Below, piece after piece: positions 43,692-53,082 of a stretch of 64,000 nucleotides of DNA. Source of the stretch: Bacteroidota bacterium (GTDB lineage: Bacteria > Bacteroidota > Bacteroidia > B-17B0 > Aurantibacillaceae); contig JAUXTT010000029.1 in the NCBI GenBank assembly GCA_030684395.1, forward strand, positions 1 to 64,000. Direction: 5' to 3'. A program made the position numbers and the translations under genes. The number at the start of each line of letters is the position of its first letter. Within the stretch, counting starts at the first letter, position 1. A model generated the notes under the pieces. It was not told where the DNA came from. It saw only the letters and a list, made by a program, of their open reading frames with translations, and did no database searches.

Positions 43692-43790
43692 AATACCGAT
43701 TTCAGAACGGATATCCTACAGGAAAACTATTTTGTGATTGATTCCGTTGATCATCTATTGGATGCTGTACCTGAAATTGAAAAGAATTGA
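43692..43790 (+). pseudogene. Duplicated fragment of the phhA 3' end
   Basis: Read in frame from 43692 this gives NTDFRTDILQENYFVIDS, then VDHLLDAVPEIEKN and a stop at 43788-43790. The parent phhA has NTNFRADILQENYFVIDS, then FDQLLKSVPEIEQK from about 43179. The nucleotide match is strong (for example ATATCCTACAGGAAAACTAT in both). There is no start codon and the upstream part of the gene is absent. It is a partial duplication left after phhA, separated by the small membrane protein gene. Confidence 0.9.
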
Positions 43791-43828
43791 GCAGAAAGAA
43801 GATAAAAATAATACTATAAACTTTTTCA

Positions 43829-43893
43829 GCTCCGTAGGAGTTTAATCTTAATAGAAAAAAACATCAACCATTATTCAAACCCCGTAGGGGTGG
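43829..43893. repeat. Paired CCGTAGG hairpins before a convergent gene
   Basis: CTCCGTAGGAG (43831-43841) and, about 40 nt on, CCCCGTAGGGG (43880-43890) are perfect short palindromes sharing a CCGTAGG centre. They lie between the phhA fragment and the convergent carboxypeptidase gene and may be a terminator pair or a known intergenic repeat. Confidence 0.5.
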
Positions 43894-43901
43894 CATCGCA
43901 T

Positions 43902-45389
43902 CTATAATTCATAAATCTCACCGTACTTCTCTTTAGCATAATTCATGAAATAAGCGAAGTTCAATTTCTCTCCTGTTATTTTTTCACACAACTCCGAAGC
44001 TGTGTAAAAACGACCATGAATATGAACCTTTTCTCTTAACCATTTCAATAAATTCTTCATTTCTCCTTTTTCAATTTCGGTAGTCAATGAAGGATTTTCT
44101 TTTTTTGCCTTATCGAAAAACTGTGCTGCATAAAAACTTCCGATAGAGTAAGTAGGAAAATAACCAAAAGAACCGTGGCTCCAATGAATATCCTGCAACA
44201 CGCCCTTCGTATCACTCGGTACATCAACACCTAAATACTCCTTGTACTTTGCATTCCAATACGCAGGAAGATCCGCCACTTTTATTGTCCCTTCAAACAA
44301 GGCCTTCTCAATTTCGAAACGGATCATAACGTGAAAATGATAGGTTAATTCATCTGCACTGGTTCTGATTAAAGAAGGCTCCACCTTATTCATTGCCTTG
44401 TAAAAATCTTCAGCTTTTACATCCTTCAATTGATCGGGAAAGTAAAATTGTACTATAGGAAAATTCTTTTTCCAATACGCCAAACTTCTTCCTACATTAT
44501 TTTCCCACAAACGCGATTGCGACTCATGAATTCCCAAAGAAATGGCTTCACTTAATGGCAATCCATATTCTTCGGCCGGCAAGCCTTGTTCATATAAACC
44601 GTGCCCGCCTTCGTGTATGCAACTCCAAATCATTTCGCTAATATCATTCTCACTAACACGTGTTGTTACGCGTACATCCAATGGATTAAAACTGGTGGTA
44701 AACGGGTGCGATGAACGATCCTGCCGCCCTGCATCAAAATCATAACCCATTTGTTTTAACAGGTCTAAACCAAAGCTCCATTGTTTGTCTTTGTCATAAG
44801 TCTTATAAAAAAAACTGTCCTCCACCTGCTTTGCTTGTTTTATTTTCTGAACAAAGGGAACCAATTCTTTTCTTACATCAACAAATAATTTTTCCAGGTC
44901 CTTTGCTGTAGCACCCTTTTCATATTCGTTTAGTTGCGCATCATACGGATGATCTTTGTAACCTAATATTTCACATTCCTGCTTTTTCAACTCTACCAGT
45001 TTTTCCAGCTTAGGCTGGTAAATACTAAAGTCATTTTTTTCTTTAGCACTTTGCCATGCCTGAAAACATTCTGAAACTGTTTTACTCATTAACTCCACAA
45101 ACTCAGTTGTGAATTTTTTTTGTTTGTCGTATGTTTCCTTGGTTAATTCAACATTCTTTTTTTGTTTTTCGTTCAGTGAATTATCCTTTGATAGCTCTTC
45201 AAGCCATTTACCCAAAGTGTCGTCGGTTATCATTTTATGAAAAACTCCTGAAAGAGTAGAGATCTGTTGCGCCCTGAATTCTGCTCCTTTCTCAGGCATA
45301 TAAGTTTCCTGGTCCCAACTTAATACAGCAATAGAATATCCTACATCCGCTGTTTTTTGCATGTGGTTTTTAAAATCGTTATAACTCAT
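43902..45389 (-). CDS. M32 family metallocarboxypeptidase
   Basis: The enzyme removes C-terminal amino acids with broad specificity and uses zinc. From ATG 45389 the protein has 495 residues, standard for M32 (Taq carboxypeptidase). The zinc motif is HEGGH (259-263) in MIWSCIHEGGHGLYEQ. Other conserved stretches are VLSWDQETYMP, HPFTTSF, DVRVTTRV, and HESQSRLWENNVGRS with the third ligand. The reading from 45437 adds 16 residues unlike the family and is rejected. DUF423 lies just upstream in the same direction. Confidence 0.95.
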   Translation of the reverse strand: MSYNDFKNHMQKTADVGYSIAVLSWDQETYMPEKGAEFRAQQISTLSGVFHKMITDDTLGKWLEELSKDNSLNEKQKKNVELTKETYDKQKKFTTEFVELMSKTVSECFQAWQSAKEKNDFSIYQPKLEKLVELKKQECEILGYKDHPYDAQLNEYEKGATAKDLEKLFVDVRKELVPFVQKIKQAKQVEDSFFYKTYDKDKQWSFGLDLLKQMGYDFDAGRQDRSSHPFTTSFNPLDVRVTTRVSENDISEMIWSCIHEGGHGLYEQGLPAEEYGLPLSEAISLGIHESQSRLWENNVGRSLAYWKKNFPIVQFYFPDQLKDVKAEDFYKAMNKVEPSLIRTSADELTYHFHVMIRFEIEKALFEGTIKVADLPAYWNAKYKEYLGVDVPSDTKGVLQDIHWSHGSFGYFPTYSIGSFYAAQFFDKAKKENPSLTTEIEKGEMKNLLKWLREKVHIHGRFYTASELCEKITGEKLNFAYFMNYAKEKYGEIYEL

Positions 45390-45444
45390 AGTGCTAATTT
45401 GATAATGTATTAATTTGGTGATTTGATAATGATACAAATTCCTC

Positions 45445-45861
45445 TTATGCGACTGGTTTTTTATCCTTAATTGAATGAACGATCAAACAAATCCAGCCTC
45501 CCATAAATGCCAGCCCCCCCAATGGAGTAACAGGGCCTAAAAATGTAAGGAACTCCATACCTGTTAAGCTACGTGTTGTAAGTAAATAAAGTGACCCTGA
45601 GAACAAAACAACTCCTGTTATAAACATCCAGGCCGAAACAGTGAGCCATTTGTAATTTTTATCTTTATTAGCAAAATATACAATGGTCAAAGCAAGTGAA
45701 TGAAATAACTGATATTTAGCTGCAGTATCAAAGCCGTTCAATTGATCAGGCGTAATTAGCCCTGCCTGCATCTTTGCTTTTAAAGCATGCGCACCTAATG
45801 CTCCAAGGGCTACTCCCATTGCACCAAATATACCTGCTATAGTTAGAAAATAGTTTTTCAT
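45445..45861 (-). CDS. DUF423 membrane protein
   Basis: The 138-residue protein has four hydrophobic segments and the DUF423 signature GIFGAMGVALGALGAHALK in its first helix. TPLGGLAFMGGWICLIVHSI closes it. DUF423 (YgdD-like) proteins are small inner-membrane proteins without a known biochemical role. The gene ends 56 nt before the carboxypeptidase start, possibly co-transcribed. Confidence 0.9.
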   Translation of the reverse strand: MKNYFLTIAGIFGAMGVALGALGAHALKAKMQAGLITPDQLNGFDTAAKYQLFHSLALTIVYFANKDKNYKWLTVSAWMFITGVVLFSGSLYLLTTRSLTGMEFLTFLGPVTPLGGLAFMGGWICLIVHSIKDKKPVA

Positions 45862-45881
45862 GTCTTATTTTTTTTCTTGCC

Positions 45882-45915
45882 GCAGATTACGTCGATTTTC
45901 ACAGATTCTTATACT
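45882..45915. repeat. Fragment of a CGCAGAT-type repeat
   Basis: GCCGCAGATTACGTCGATTT followed by TCACAGATT resembles the left half of 22321-22451. The stretch 45916-46079 holds no other feature I can support. Confidence 0.4.
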
Positions 45916-46079
45916 TGTGAAATAAGTAAGCCTTGGTTGGTATTTACACTTATTTATTTTTATCAAAACTGGTATTCCAAGGTTTCCGTCATTATATAAT
46001 TAAAACTATGATTCCGATAGCGATTGGAACAGTGAAATCCGCAGCCAGTATTTTTTCTAATATTGTGGTAAAATTAACT

Positions 46080-46087
46080 TAATTTTG
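46080..46087 (+). promoter_or_regulatory. Putative -7 box of the saccharopine dehydrogenase-like gene
   Basis: TAATTTTG matches TAnnTTTG exactly and lies 20 nt before the ATG. Confidence 0.5.
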
Positions 46088-46107
46088 GCATCAATTTCAA
46101 TCGCATT

Positions 46108-47436
46108 ATGAAGAATATTTTAGTTATAGGGGCAGGTCGTTCCACCGTTTATTTGATCGATTATTTACTGGACAATGCCAAAGCTGAAAACTGGCATATA
46201 ACCGTTGGAGATATGGACCTATCGCTTGCTGCGGCTAAAGTTCAGGGGCACGATTCGGCTAAGGCAATAGCTTTTGATATCAATAATGCGGTTCTGCGGG
46301 AAGAGGAAATTAAAAAGGCTGATCTTGTTATCTCCATGCTTCCGGCTTTTATGCACGGTGATGTAGCTAAGGATTGTGTTCGTTTAGGCAAACACATGGC
46401 TACGGCAAGTTATGTATCTGATTTAATAAAGAGCCTTGATGAAGATGCTAAACAAAAAGGAATCATTTTAATGAACGAAATTGGCCTGGATCCGGGAATT
46501 GACCATGCCTCTGCATTAAAAGTAATTGATGAGATCAAACATAAGGGAGGAAAAGTGCATACTTTCAAATCATTTTGTGGTGGTTTGGTTGCTCCTGAAA
46601 GCAACGACAATCCGTGGGGCTACAAATTCTCGTGGAACCCCAGGAATGTGATCTTAGCCGGACAAAGTACCGCGCAGTTTTTAGAGAACGGAGAAATAAA
46701 ATACATTCCTTATAACAGAATTTATACTCAGATAGAAAGCATTGAAGTAGATGGTTATGGAAAATTTGATGCTTATGCAAACAGGGATTCAATAGGTTAC
46801 AAAGAAGTATATGAATTAAACGATGTGAAAACCATGCTCCGCGGAACCTTGCGTATGCCGGGTTATTGCAAGGCATGGAATGCATTTGTGAAACTGGGAT
46901 TAACAGATGATTCATGGAAGATCCACGGCTCTGAAAAAATGACCTGGACTCAATTGATCAATGCTTTTTTACCGGAAGGAAAAGGAAGACTGGCTACACG
47001 TATGAAACGCTTTTTAGGCAAAGAAGCCGACGCGGAAGTGTTAGAAAAATTGAAATGGTTAGGTATTTATGAAAAAACTCCTATCAAATTAAAAGACGCC
47101 ACACCAGCGCAAATACTACAAAATCTATTAGAGAAAAAATGGTTGCTGGGACCTGAAGATAAAGACATGATAGTGATGCAGCATTACTTCGGCTATACAT
47201 TAAATGGAAAAGAAAAAGCCATTGTTTCTTCGTTGGTGGTAAAAGGAAAGGATCAGATCCATACTGCTATGGCTAAAACCGTTGGTTTACCATTAGCCAT
47301 TACAGTAAAAAACATTTTAAACGGAACCATAAAAGCAACAGGTGTACAAATGCCTACCAGCAAAGAGATCTATGAACCTTTATTGAAAGAGTTAGAGAAG
47401 TTTGATGTAGTATTTGAAGAGAAGGAATTAGCTTAA
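46108..47436 (+). CDS. Saccharopine dehydrogenase-like protein
   Basis: The 442-residue protein resembles the glutamate-forming saccharopine dehydrogenases (LYS9 type). The N-terminal Rossmann motif is ILVIGAGRSTVYLIDYLL. ADLVISMLPAFMHGDVAKDC, ATASYVSDLIKSLDEDA and NEIGLDPGIDHASALKVI are conserved. As the DAP enzyme LysA is encoded 15 kb away, this gene more likely serves lysine breakdown than synthesis. A related C-C bond or amine dehydrogenase role is possible. Monocistronic, ended by a short terminator. Confidence 0.9.
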   Translation: MKNILVIGAGRSTVYLIDYLLDNAKAENWHITVGDMDLSLAAAKVQGHDSAKAIAFDINNAVLREEEIKKADLVISMLPAFMHGDVAKDCVRLGKHMATASYVSDLIKSLDEDAKQKGIILMNEIGLDPGIDHASALKVIDEIKHKGGKVHTFKSFCGGLVAPESNDNPWGYKFSWNPRNVILAGQSTAQFLENGEIKYIPYNRIYTQIESIEVDGYGKFDAYANRDSIGYKEVYELNDVKTMLRGTLRMPGYCKAWNAFVKLGLTDDSWKIHGSEKMTWTQLINAFLPEGKGRLATRMKRFLGKEADAEVLEKLKWLGIYEKTPIKLKDATPAQILQNLLEKKWLLGPEDKDMIVMQHYFGYTLNGKEKAIVSSLVVKGKDQIHTAMAKTVGLPLAITVKNILNGTIKATGVQMPTSKEIYEPLLKELEKFDVVFEEKELA

Positions 47437-47440
47437 CCTT

Positions 47441-47462
47441 TCACCACTCGGTGACTTTTTTT
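47441..47462 (+). terminator. Short intrinsic terminator after the saccharopine dehydrogenase-like gene
   Basis: TCACC (47441-47445) pairs with GGTGA (47450-47454) over 4 nt, followed by C and seven T. A longer inverted repeat TCACCACT/AGTGGTGA (47441-47448, 47480-47487) overlaps it and could work for the convergent gene. Confidence 0.6.
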
Positions 47463-47490
47463 GTGTTCTTAGTGCCTCTTAGTGGTGATA

Positions 47491-48033
47491 TTACTTCCCT
47501 TCAATCCAGGAAATAATATCTTTATCATCCGGTTGTGTTCCCGATCCGTAATGTTTTACATACTTCCCGTTTTCATCTATCAAAAACTTATTGAAGTTCC
47601 ATTTAACGGTAGCGTCTTCTACTCCATTCTCAGACTTATTGCATAACCATTTATAAATAGCACTTGCATTATCCCCTTTTACAGAAACCTTCTCCATCAA
47701 TGGAAAAGTAACGCCGAAATTTTTTGTACAGAAAGCCTGAATATCTTTTGCAGAGCCCGGCTCTTGTCCTCCAAAATCATTGCAGGGAAAACCAACGATT
47801 ACAAAATTTTTATCCTTGTACTTTTCATATAACAATTGCAGGTCGGCATATTGAGGTGTATAACCACATTCAGATGCAGTATTTACAATCATGATTTTCT
47901 TTCCCGTTAAAGATGAAAAAGAAAAATCTTTTCCATCCAGTGTTTTGGTAGAAAAGTCGTGCAAACTTTTCATATTGATGGTAAACGACATGGCTGCGAT
48001 AATTACAAGTGAAACTAAAATTAATTTGTTCAT
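47491..48033 (-). CDS. Glutathione peroxidase family protein, exported
   Basis: The 180-residue thiol peroxidase reduces hydroperoxides, in bacteria usually with thioredoxin rather than glutathione. The peroxidatic Cys56 is in NTASECGYTPQY (Cys, not Sec), the catalytic Gln is in GFPCNDFGGQEPG, and Trp-Asn are in VKWNFNKFLID. A hydrophobic N-terminus (about 1-17) suggests export. Its ATG directly follows the stop of the T9SS cargo gene (TAAATG), so the two are co-transcribed. Confidence 0.94.
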   Translation of the reverse strand: MNKLILVSLVIIAAMSFTINMKSLHDFSTKTLDGKDFSFSSLTGKKIMIVNTASECGYTPQYADLQLLYEKYKDKNFVIVGFPCNDFGGQEPGSAKDIQAFCTKNFGVTFPLMEKVSVKGDNASAIYKWLCNKSENGVEDATVKWNFNKFLIDENGKYVKHYGSGTQPDDKDIISWIEGK

Positions 48034-50406
48034 TTATTTATTGATCTTTACTATTGTTCCTGTTTTAGAAATTACATCATTGCTTAGTTTATAACTATAT
48101 AAACCCTCCTGAAACTGTTCTGTATGCAACAGGTATTTTGCTCCCTTAAAATCATCTGCAAATACCAATCTTCCTAACTGATCAAATATCTCCACTTTTG
48201 TAGTGCCAAACACAGCATTTATTTCAAATAATATTTCATTGCTAAATGGATTGGGGTAAACACTCAGTTTCGTTGCAGCAGCATCTTCTTTAATACCAAT
48301 TATGGTAGTTGCCGGGCTTCTGATATTGGAACGGGAAGTATTGATAGCTCCACGGGTAGAAGTACATGCTATGTTCCAATCAACATCCACTCTATACCTT
48401 GCATTTGGGAAACTTGCATAAGCTACATCTGTGTAAGAATTAAAACTCCCTGAAACACTCTGCAATAAATTAAATGGGCCGGAACCCGTATCATCTCTGT
48501 AGAAATTATAGGCCAATGCAACCTGTCCGGTACCCTCAACTAAATAGTGATTCCACTGAAAGTTTCCACTACCAAAATATTGCAAATGAATAGTATAGTG
48601 ATAAAGACCCAAAGTACTAATATTCCCACATGTATCCAGGGTAGCCAATTTATATTTAGCCGGGCTTGCATTAGGGTTTGTGGCATAATCATTAAATTGA
48701 CTTAATGAATCTTTGTGCGTGGCTCCAATTTTTGAATAGGTATTAAGTGCAACTTCCCTATAAATATAAAAGCTATCAATCCTTGTCATATCCGCCGGCT
48801 TCTCCCAAATTACTACGTTAAAATTGCCGGTTGCCGAATCCACTGTAACTGCACACACCTCCTGCACTGGAGCTACAGCAAACGATACAGATGTCGTTCC
48901 TGTATTCACACAACCATTCAAATCAGTACCTGTTACAGTATATGTTCCTGCACTTGCAGGTGTAAATGGAACTCCGTTGCTTACTCCACCACTCCATGCA
49001 TAAGTTTGCGCCCCTGTTCCATTCAGCACTGTTTGTTGTCCGTTACACACAGCTGCAGGGTTTGCAATTCCCGAAACAGTTGGTAGCGGGTGTTCTACAA
49101 TTGCCAGTGAATCAGAAGTGGAGCATGAAGCATCTCCGTTTGTAATGGTAAGCGTATAATTTGCAGCTGCATCAATCATAACAGAATCGTTGGTAGATCC
49201 TACGGGCGACCAACTATAATTAAAACCTGCTCCATCATTTGCAATTAATAAAGTGCTATCGCCCTCACAAAAAGAAGTTGCGCTTGCCGTGATTTTTGCA
49301 CGGTGGTTTAATAAAAGATATGCGCCACCCTGCCCACTGCCGCTAAATCCATAGCTGGCAACCGCAATATCAGAAAATCCGTCTCCGTTGAAATCATCTG
49401 TAACTGCAAGCCCGCATGAATTGTTTGTAATATAAGTTGAATGCTGAGTAAAACCTCCCAAACCATTTCCCTGATAAATATATATATCCTGATTATAGTT
49501 AGCAACAGCAAAATCCATATTGTTATCCGAATCATAATGCCCGCAAGTGATTCCAAATGGTTGCCCCCCTATCATATACGTCGAATTCATCATCAAATTA
49601 CCCGAAGGACTTCCTAAAAAAACCGCTACATTATTTGATTGATAATATGCAGCAGCTACATCATTATTCCCGTCATTATTAAAATCGCCCACACAAAGCG
49701 AATAGGGATCCTGTGTCGTCCCACCTCCGGAAAACTGCATAGATGAGTTAAATGATCCGTCACCAACTCCAATTGAAACCGATATATTATCGTTCCCAAC
49801 ATTTGTTGTAAGAATGTCAAGTGTATCATCGTCATTCATATAAGCAAGAGCCACAAAGTAGGGTTGGTTTCCTACAGTATAGTTTGTATTTGTTCCAAAA
49901 GTACCGTCTCCATTCCCTAAGCGAACTGCCACATCATTACTTCCGTTATTAGCAGTAACAATATCCATGTTACCGTCTCCGTTCAAATCGCCGCTTGCAA
50001 TACCAAATGGGTTTCCAACGTTTAATGTTGAAACAGTAAAACCACCCGTTCCGTTTCCAAGACAAACAATAATACTGTTGCTGGCTGCAACTATTATATC
50101 ACCTATTGTATCTCCGTTAAGATCTGCAATGGTAACTGCTCGCGGGTTACCCGAACTTGCCGGGATTGTACCTCCTTGTGTAATAGAACCATTGGAAGAC
50201 ATAAAAGCCCAGCCTATATTAGTAGTGCTTAGATTAGCTGTAGCAAGATCCGGGATTCCGTCATTATTTAAATCACCGGAAGCAATGCCCCGTGATGCCT
50301 GAGAGAATCCATAATATAAAACAGGTGAGCTAAAACAAGGTCCTGTTTGAGCTTTAATTTCCAAAATGGAAAAAAGGAACAAGGCTAATAAAGTAATTTT
50401 TTTCAT
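48034..50406 (-). CDS. FG-GAP repeat protein with T9SS C-terminal sorting domain
   Basis: The 790-residue extracellular protein has a signal peptide (about 1-19, ending IKAQ). About six FG-GAP/VCBS repeats (about 30-365) contain DLNNDGIPDLATAN, DLNGDGNMDIVTAN, DFNNDGNNDVAAAY and DFNGDGFSDIAVAS, with calcium-binding Asp loops. Ig/PKD-like domains follow (about 370-520; CSTSDSLAIVEHPLPTV). A fibronectin-like stretch (about 540-690) precedes the terminal domain LSVYPNPFSNEILFEI...GLYSYKLSNDVISKTGTIVKINK, a type A T9SS sorting signal. It is probably secreted and surface-attached, with an adhesin or binding role (inference). Confidence 0.92.
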   Translation of the reverse strand: MKKITLLALFLFSILEIKAQTGPCFSSPVLYYGFSQASRGIASGDLNNDGIPDLATANLSTTNIGWAFMSSNGSITQGGTIPASSGNPRAVTIADLNGDTIGDIIVAASNSIIVCLGNGTGGFTVSTLNVGNPFGIASGDLNGDGNMDIVTANNGSNDVAVRLGNGDGTFGTNTNYTVGNQPYFVALAYMNDDDTLDILTTNVGNDNISVSIGVGDGSFNSSMQFSGGGTTQDPYSLCVGDFNNDGNNDVAAAYYQSNNVAVFLGSPSGNLMMNSTYMIGGQPFGITCGHYDSDNNMDFAVANYNQDIYIYQGNGLGGFTQHSTYITNNSCGLAVTDDFNGDGFSDIAVASYGFSGSGQGGAYLLLNHRAKITASATSFCEGDSTLLIANDGAGFNYSWSPVGSTNDSVMIDAAANYTLTITNGDASCSTSDSLAIVEHPLPTVSGIANPAAVCNGQQTVLNGTGAQTYAWSGGVSNGVPFTPASAGTYTVTGTDLNGCVNTGTTSVSFAVAPVQEVCAVTVDSATGNFNVVIWEKPADMTRIDSFYIYREVALNTYSKIGATHKDSLSQFNDYATNPNASPAKYKLATLDTCGNISTLGLYHYTIHLQYFGSGNFQWNHYLVEGTGQVALAYNFYRDDTGSGPFNLLQSVSGSFNSYTDVAYASFPNARYRVDVDWNIACTSTRGAINTSRSNIRSPATTIIGIKEDAAATKLSVYPNPFSNEILFEINAVFGTTKVEIFDQLGRLVFADDFKGAKYLLHTEQFQEGLYSYKLSNDVISKTGTIVKINK

Positions 50407-50517
50407 TGTGTTGATTCATCAAATAAGGGAGTAAATATATAACAAATATTTATATAGGAATACTGCGTAAACTAAAGTGTTTGGGATGCCTGTTCGACGA
50501 ATTGAAAAATTCTTTTG

Positions 50518-50525
50518 TATCTTTT
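50518..50525 (+). promoter_or_regulatory. Weak -7-like box of gldM
   Basis: TATCTTTT matches 7 of 8 positions of TAnnTTTG, 56 nt before the gldM ATG. Confidence 0.3.
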
Positions 50526-50581
50526 TTGTTCGCCTGTCATTATAAAATACAAATACCACAAACCTTTAAAACACAAACACC

Positions 50582-52276
50582 ATGGCAGGCGGAAAAAACG
50601 AAACACCCAGGCAAAAGATGATAGGTATGATGTACCTTGTTCTTACAGCTCTTTTGGCACTTAATGTATCAAAAGACATCTTAAAAGGTTTTATAACCGT
50701 GAACGAAAGCATGGAGCGAACAAATGCTGCACTCATAGATAATCAGTTAAAAACAATGGAAGATTTCAGGCTTTATGCAAAAACTGACGTTACATCAAAA
50801 ATTCATTTGGAGCTTACGGAAGATGTTTTTAAACTAACCCAAAGCAGTTACGATTATGTTTCAAAACTAAAATCACATATAATAGCCGAAACCGAAAAGC
50901 TTGATAACAAATCTGCAGGCGACACAATGCATTTACGTTATACAGAAAAACAAGATGATTATGATACTCCAACTTATTTACTCATAGGCGATGATGTATC
51001 TAATCCCAAAGATGGGGAATTAACAGCAAAAGCTTTAAAAAACAACATCATTCAGTTGCATGATCAGATTCTTGCCAAGCTTGAAACCCTCCAAAAAAAC
51101 AGCGACAAAAAAGTAAGGTTGCTTGAACCGGATTACAAACGTTTGGTAAGAAAAATAGAAGCTATTTATCCGCTTGCTCCCACCGAATTAAACAACGGAG
51201 CAAAAGAGTCATGGGAAACACAAAATTTCAATGAACTTCCTTTGGCAGCTGTCATTACTAATCTTACTAAAATTCAAAACGACATCAAAAGTGTAGAAAC
51301 CTCTTTTATATCGGAGCTTTCAGGAGCATCACGTAAATCAAGAACACCCGTTGACTTGTTTAACGCCCGTGTTATTTCTAATAACGGTTATGTGCAGCAA
51401 GGACAAACATTTAAAGCCGATATATTTCTTTCAGCTTCTTCAAGCGATTTTAATGATACCACTTTGCAGGTGCTTTTGGGAGGAGAATATGATTTTGAAA
51501 AAAAGACAGCATTAAAAGAAGGGACGCCTGTTGATGCAAAGAATGGTATTGGAAAATACGAAGTGGTAACTTCCGCTCAGGGAAACCAGGTAATAAAAGG
51601 TGCCATCAAATTGAAAAATCCACAAAACGTATACGAGTATTATCCTTATGAATATAATTACATGGTTGCAGCACCTTCCGTAGCGGTATCGCCCGACAAG
51701 ATGAACGTGTTATATGTGGGACTCGAAAATCCTGTTTCGATTTCCGCTGCCGGTGTTGCTCCATCTGAGTTAGTTGTGAATGTTAGCGGCTGTGGTGCAA
51801 CCTATAGCAATAAAGGAAACGGGAAGTATATAGTAAATGCAACAAGTAAAGGAGATTGTTTTGTAACTGTATCTGCAAGGCAAACTGATGGTACTTTAAA
51901 ACAACAGGGGCAGCCAATGAAATTCAGGGTGAAAATGGTTCCCAATCCTATCGCACGTATTGGAGGAAAAGAAGCAAATGGAAATATAGAGTTCAAAAAA
52001 TCTGAAATGAATAAAATTGGAGGTGTAGCTGCTGTTTTGCCAAATTTTGAATTTGAAAACGTTAATTTCACTGTTACCTCATACAAATTAATTGCTCAAA
52101 ATAAACAAGGAGTGGTGAAAGAGGAAGTAGTGAAGGGCTCTAATTTAAGCCCGGCAGCCAAAGCATTATTGAACGACGTGAAAGGGGGAACCCGGATCTT
52201 TTTCGAGGATATTATTGCAACGGGCCCCGGAGGAAAAAGAGACCTGGGAGATGTGATCATTAAGGTAAGTAAATAA
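50582..52276 (+). CDS. gldM: GldM/PorM homologue, without gldKLN neighbours
   Basis: GldM is the inner-membrane and periplasmic rod of the T9SS motor, working with GldL. The 564 residues open MAGGKNETPRQKM, then one membrane helix (about 14-32, MIGMMYLVLTALLALN). A helical domain (about 35-240) precedes Ig-like periplasmic domains. The C-terminal stretch includes PNPIARIGGKEANGNIEFKK and GPGGKRDLGDVIIKVSK. The family is usually about 510-520 residues and encoded in gldKLMN. Here neither gldL nor gldK nor gldN is adjacent, so this is an orphan copy, perhaps a paralogue. It diverges from a T9SS cargo gene. Confidence 0.92.
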   Translation: MAGGKNETPRQKMIGMMYLVLTALLALNVSKDILKGFITVNESMERTNAALIDNQLKTMEDFRLYAKTDVTSKIHLELTEDVFKLTQSSYDYVSKLKSHIIAETEKLDNKSAGDTMHLRYTEKQDDYDTPTYLLIGDDVSNPKDGELTAKALKNNIIQLHDQILAKLETLQKNSDKKVRLLEPDYKRLVRKIEAIYPLAPTELNNGAKESWETQNFNELPLAAVITNLTKIQNDIKSVETSFISELSGASRKSRTPVDLFNARVISNNGYVQQGQTFKADIFLSASSSDFNDTTLQVLLGGEYDFEKKTALKEGTPVDAKNGIGKYEVVTSAQGNQVIKGAIKLKNPQNVYEYYPYEYNYMVAAPSVAVSPDKMNVLYVGLENPVSISAAGVAPSELVVNVSGCGATYSNKGNGKYIVNATSKGDCFVTVSARQTDGTLKQQGQPMKFRVKMVPNPIARIGGKEANGNIEFKKSEMNKIGGVAAVLPNFEFENVNFTVTSYKLIAQNKQGVVKEEVVKGSNLSPAAKALLNDVKGGTRIFFEDIIATGPGGKRDLGDVIIKVSK

Positions 52277-52326
52277 AAAACAAAGGGTTTCGTGAAGTAT
52301 AGGTTTTGATTTATTAAATATTTGAT

Positions 52327-52334
52327 TACTTTTA
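52327..52334 (+). promoter_or_regulatory. Weak -7-like box of trmN6
   Basis: TACTTTTA matches 7 of 8 positions of TAnnTTTG, 28 nt before the ATG. Confidence 0.3.
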
Positions 52335-52362
52335 ATCATTCAATAATGAATCGATAGAATGT

Positions 52363-53079
52363 ATGCCTCACGAAACATTTGTCTTTAAACAGTTCACTAT
52401 TCATCAGGACAAATGCCACATGAAAGTGGGAACAGATGCTGTATTACTGGGTGCCTGGATAAAACCTCAAAACGAAAAACGTATTTTAGATATTGGTACC
52501 GGAACAGGTATACTTGCAATTATGCTTGCCCAAAAAAGTACAGCACATATTGATGCTATTGAGATTGATCAGGGTGCATATGAACAAGCAACTCAAAATG
52601 CCGATTTCTCCAAATGGAGAAACAGAATAAAGATTTACCACGAATCTTTACAACAATTCACTTCGACTCATAAGGAAAAGTACGATCTGATTGTAAGTAA
52701 CCCACCCTATTTTGTAGATTCATCCAAACCGCCTAAAGAAGGAAGAGTTGCTGCCCGCCACAATGATTTTCTTTCTTTTGAAGATTTGATTGATGGAGTG
52801 GTAAAAACTTTGAGCCCTACCGGAAAATTTTTTGTGATCCTTCCGAACAAAGAAGCTATAAGTTTAACAGACCTTGCAGAAAAACGAGGATTAAAATTGA
52901 GCAGGTTATTACGCGTTCGAACCAAACATGATAAAGCAACAGAGAAAAGACATATAATGCAATTTGAATTTTCACCAACGTCCTTTAACGAAGAAACTAT
53001 TGTTATAGAAAAAGAAGGAAGGCACGAATACACTGACGAGTACAAAGAATTAACAAGAGAATATTATATCCACTTTTAA
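52363..53079 (+). CDS. trmN6: tRNA1(Val) adenine-37 N6-methyltransferase
   Basis: The 238-residue SAM-dependent enzyme (TrmN6, YfiC) methylates A37 of tRNA(Val). It shows FKQFTIHQDKCHMKVGTDAVL, the SAM motif DIGTGTG (43-49), and the catalytic NPPYF (113-117). Related N6-methyltransferases of the HemK/PrmC type have the same NPPY, but the length and the N-terminal motif fit TrmN6. Monocistronic. Confidence 0.93.
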   Translation: MPHETFVFKQFTIHQDKCHMKVGTDAVLLGAWIKPQNEKRILDIGTGTGILAIMLAQKSTAHIDAIEIDQGAYEQATQNADFSKWRNRIKIYHESLQQFTSTHKEKYDLIVSNPPYFVDSSKPPKEGRVAARHNDFLSFEDLIDGVVKTLSPTGKFFVILPNKEAISLTDLAEKRGLKLSRLLRVRTKHDKATEKRHIMQFEFSPTSFNEETIVIEKEGRHEYTDEYKELTREYYIHF

Positions 53080-53082
53080 CTT

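Noticed and set aside
45390-45437. 16-residue N-terminal extension of the M32 carboxypeptidase
   Set aside because: It arises from local AATTTGATAATG-like repeats and does not match the family start; ATG 45389 fits.
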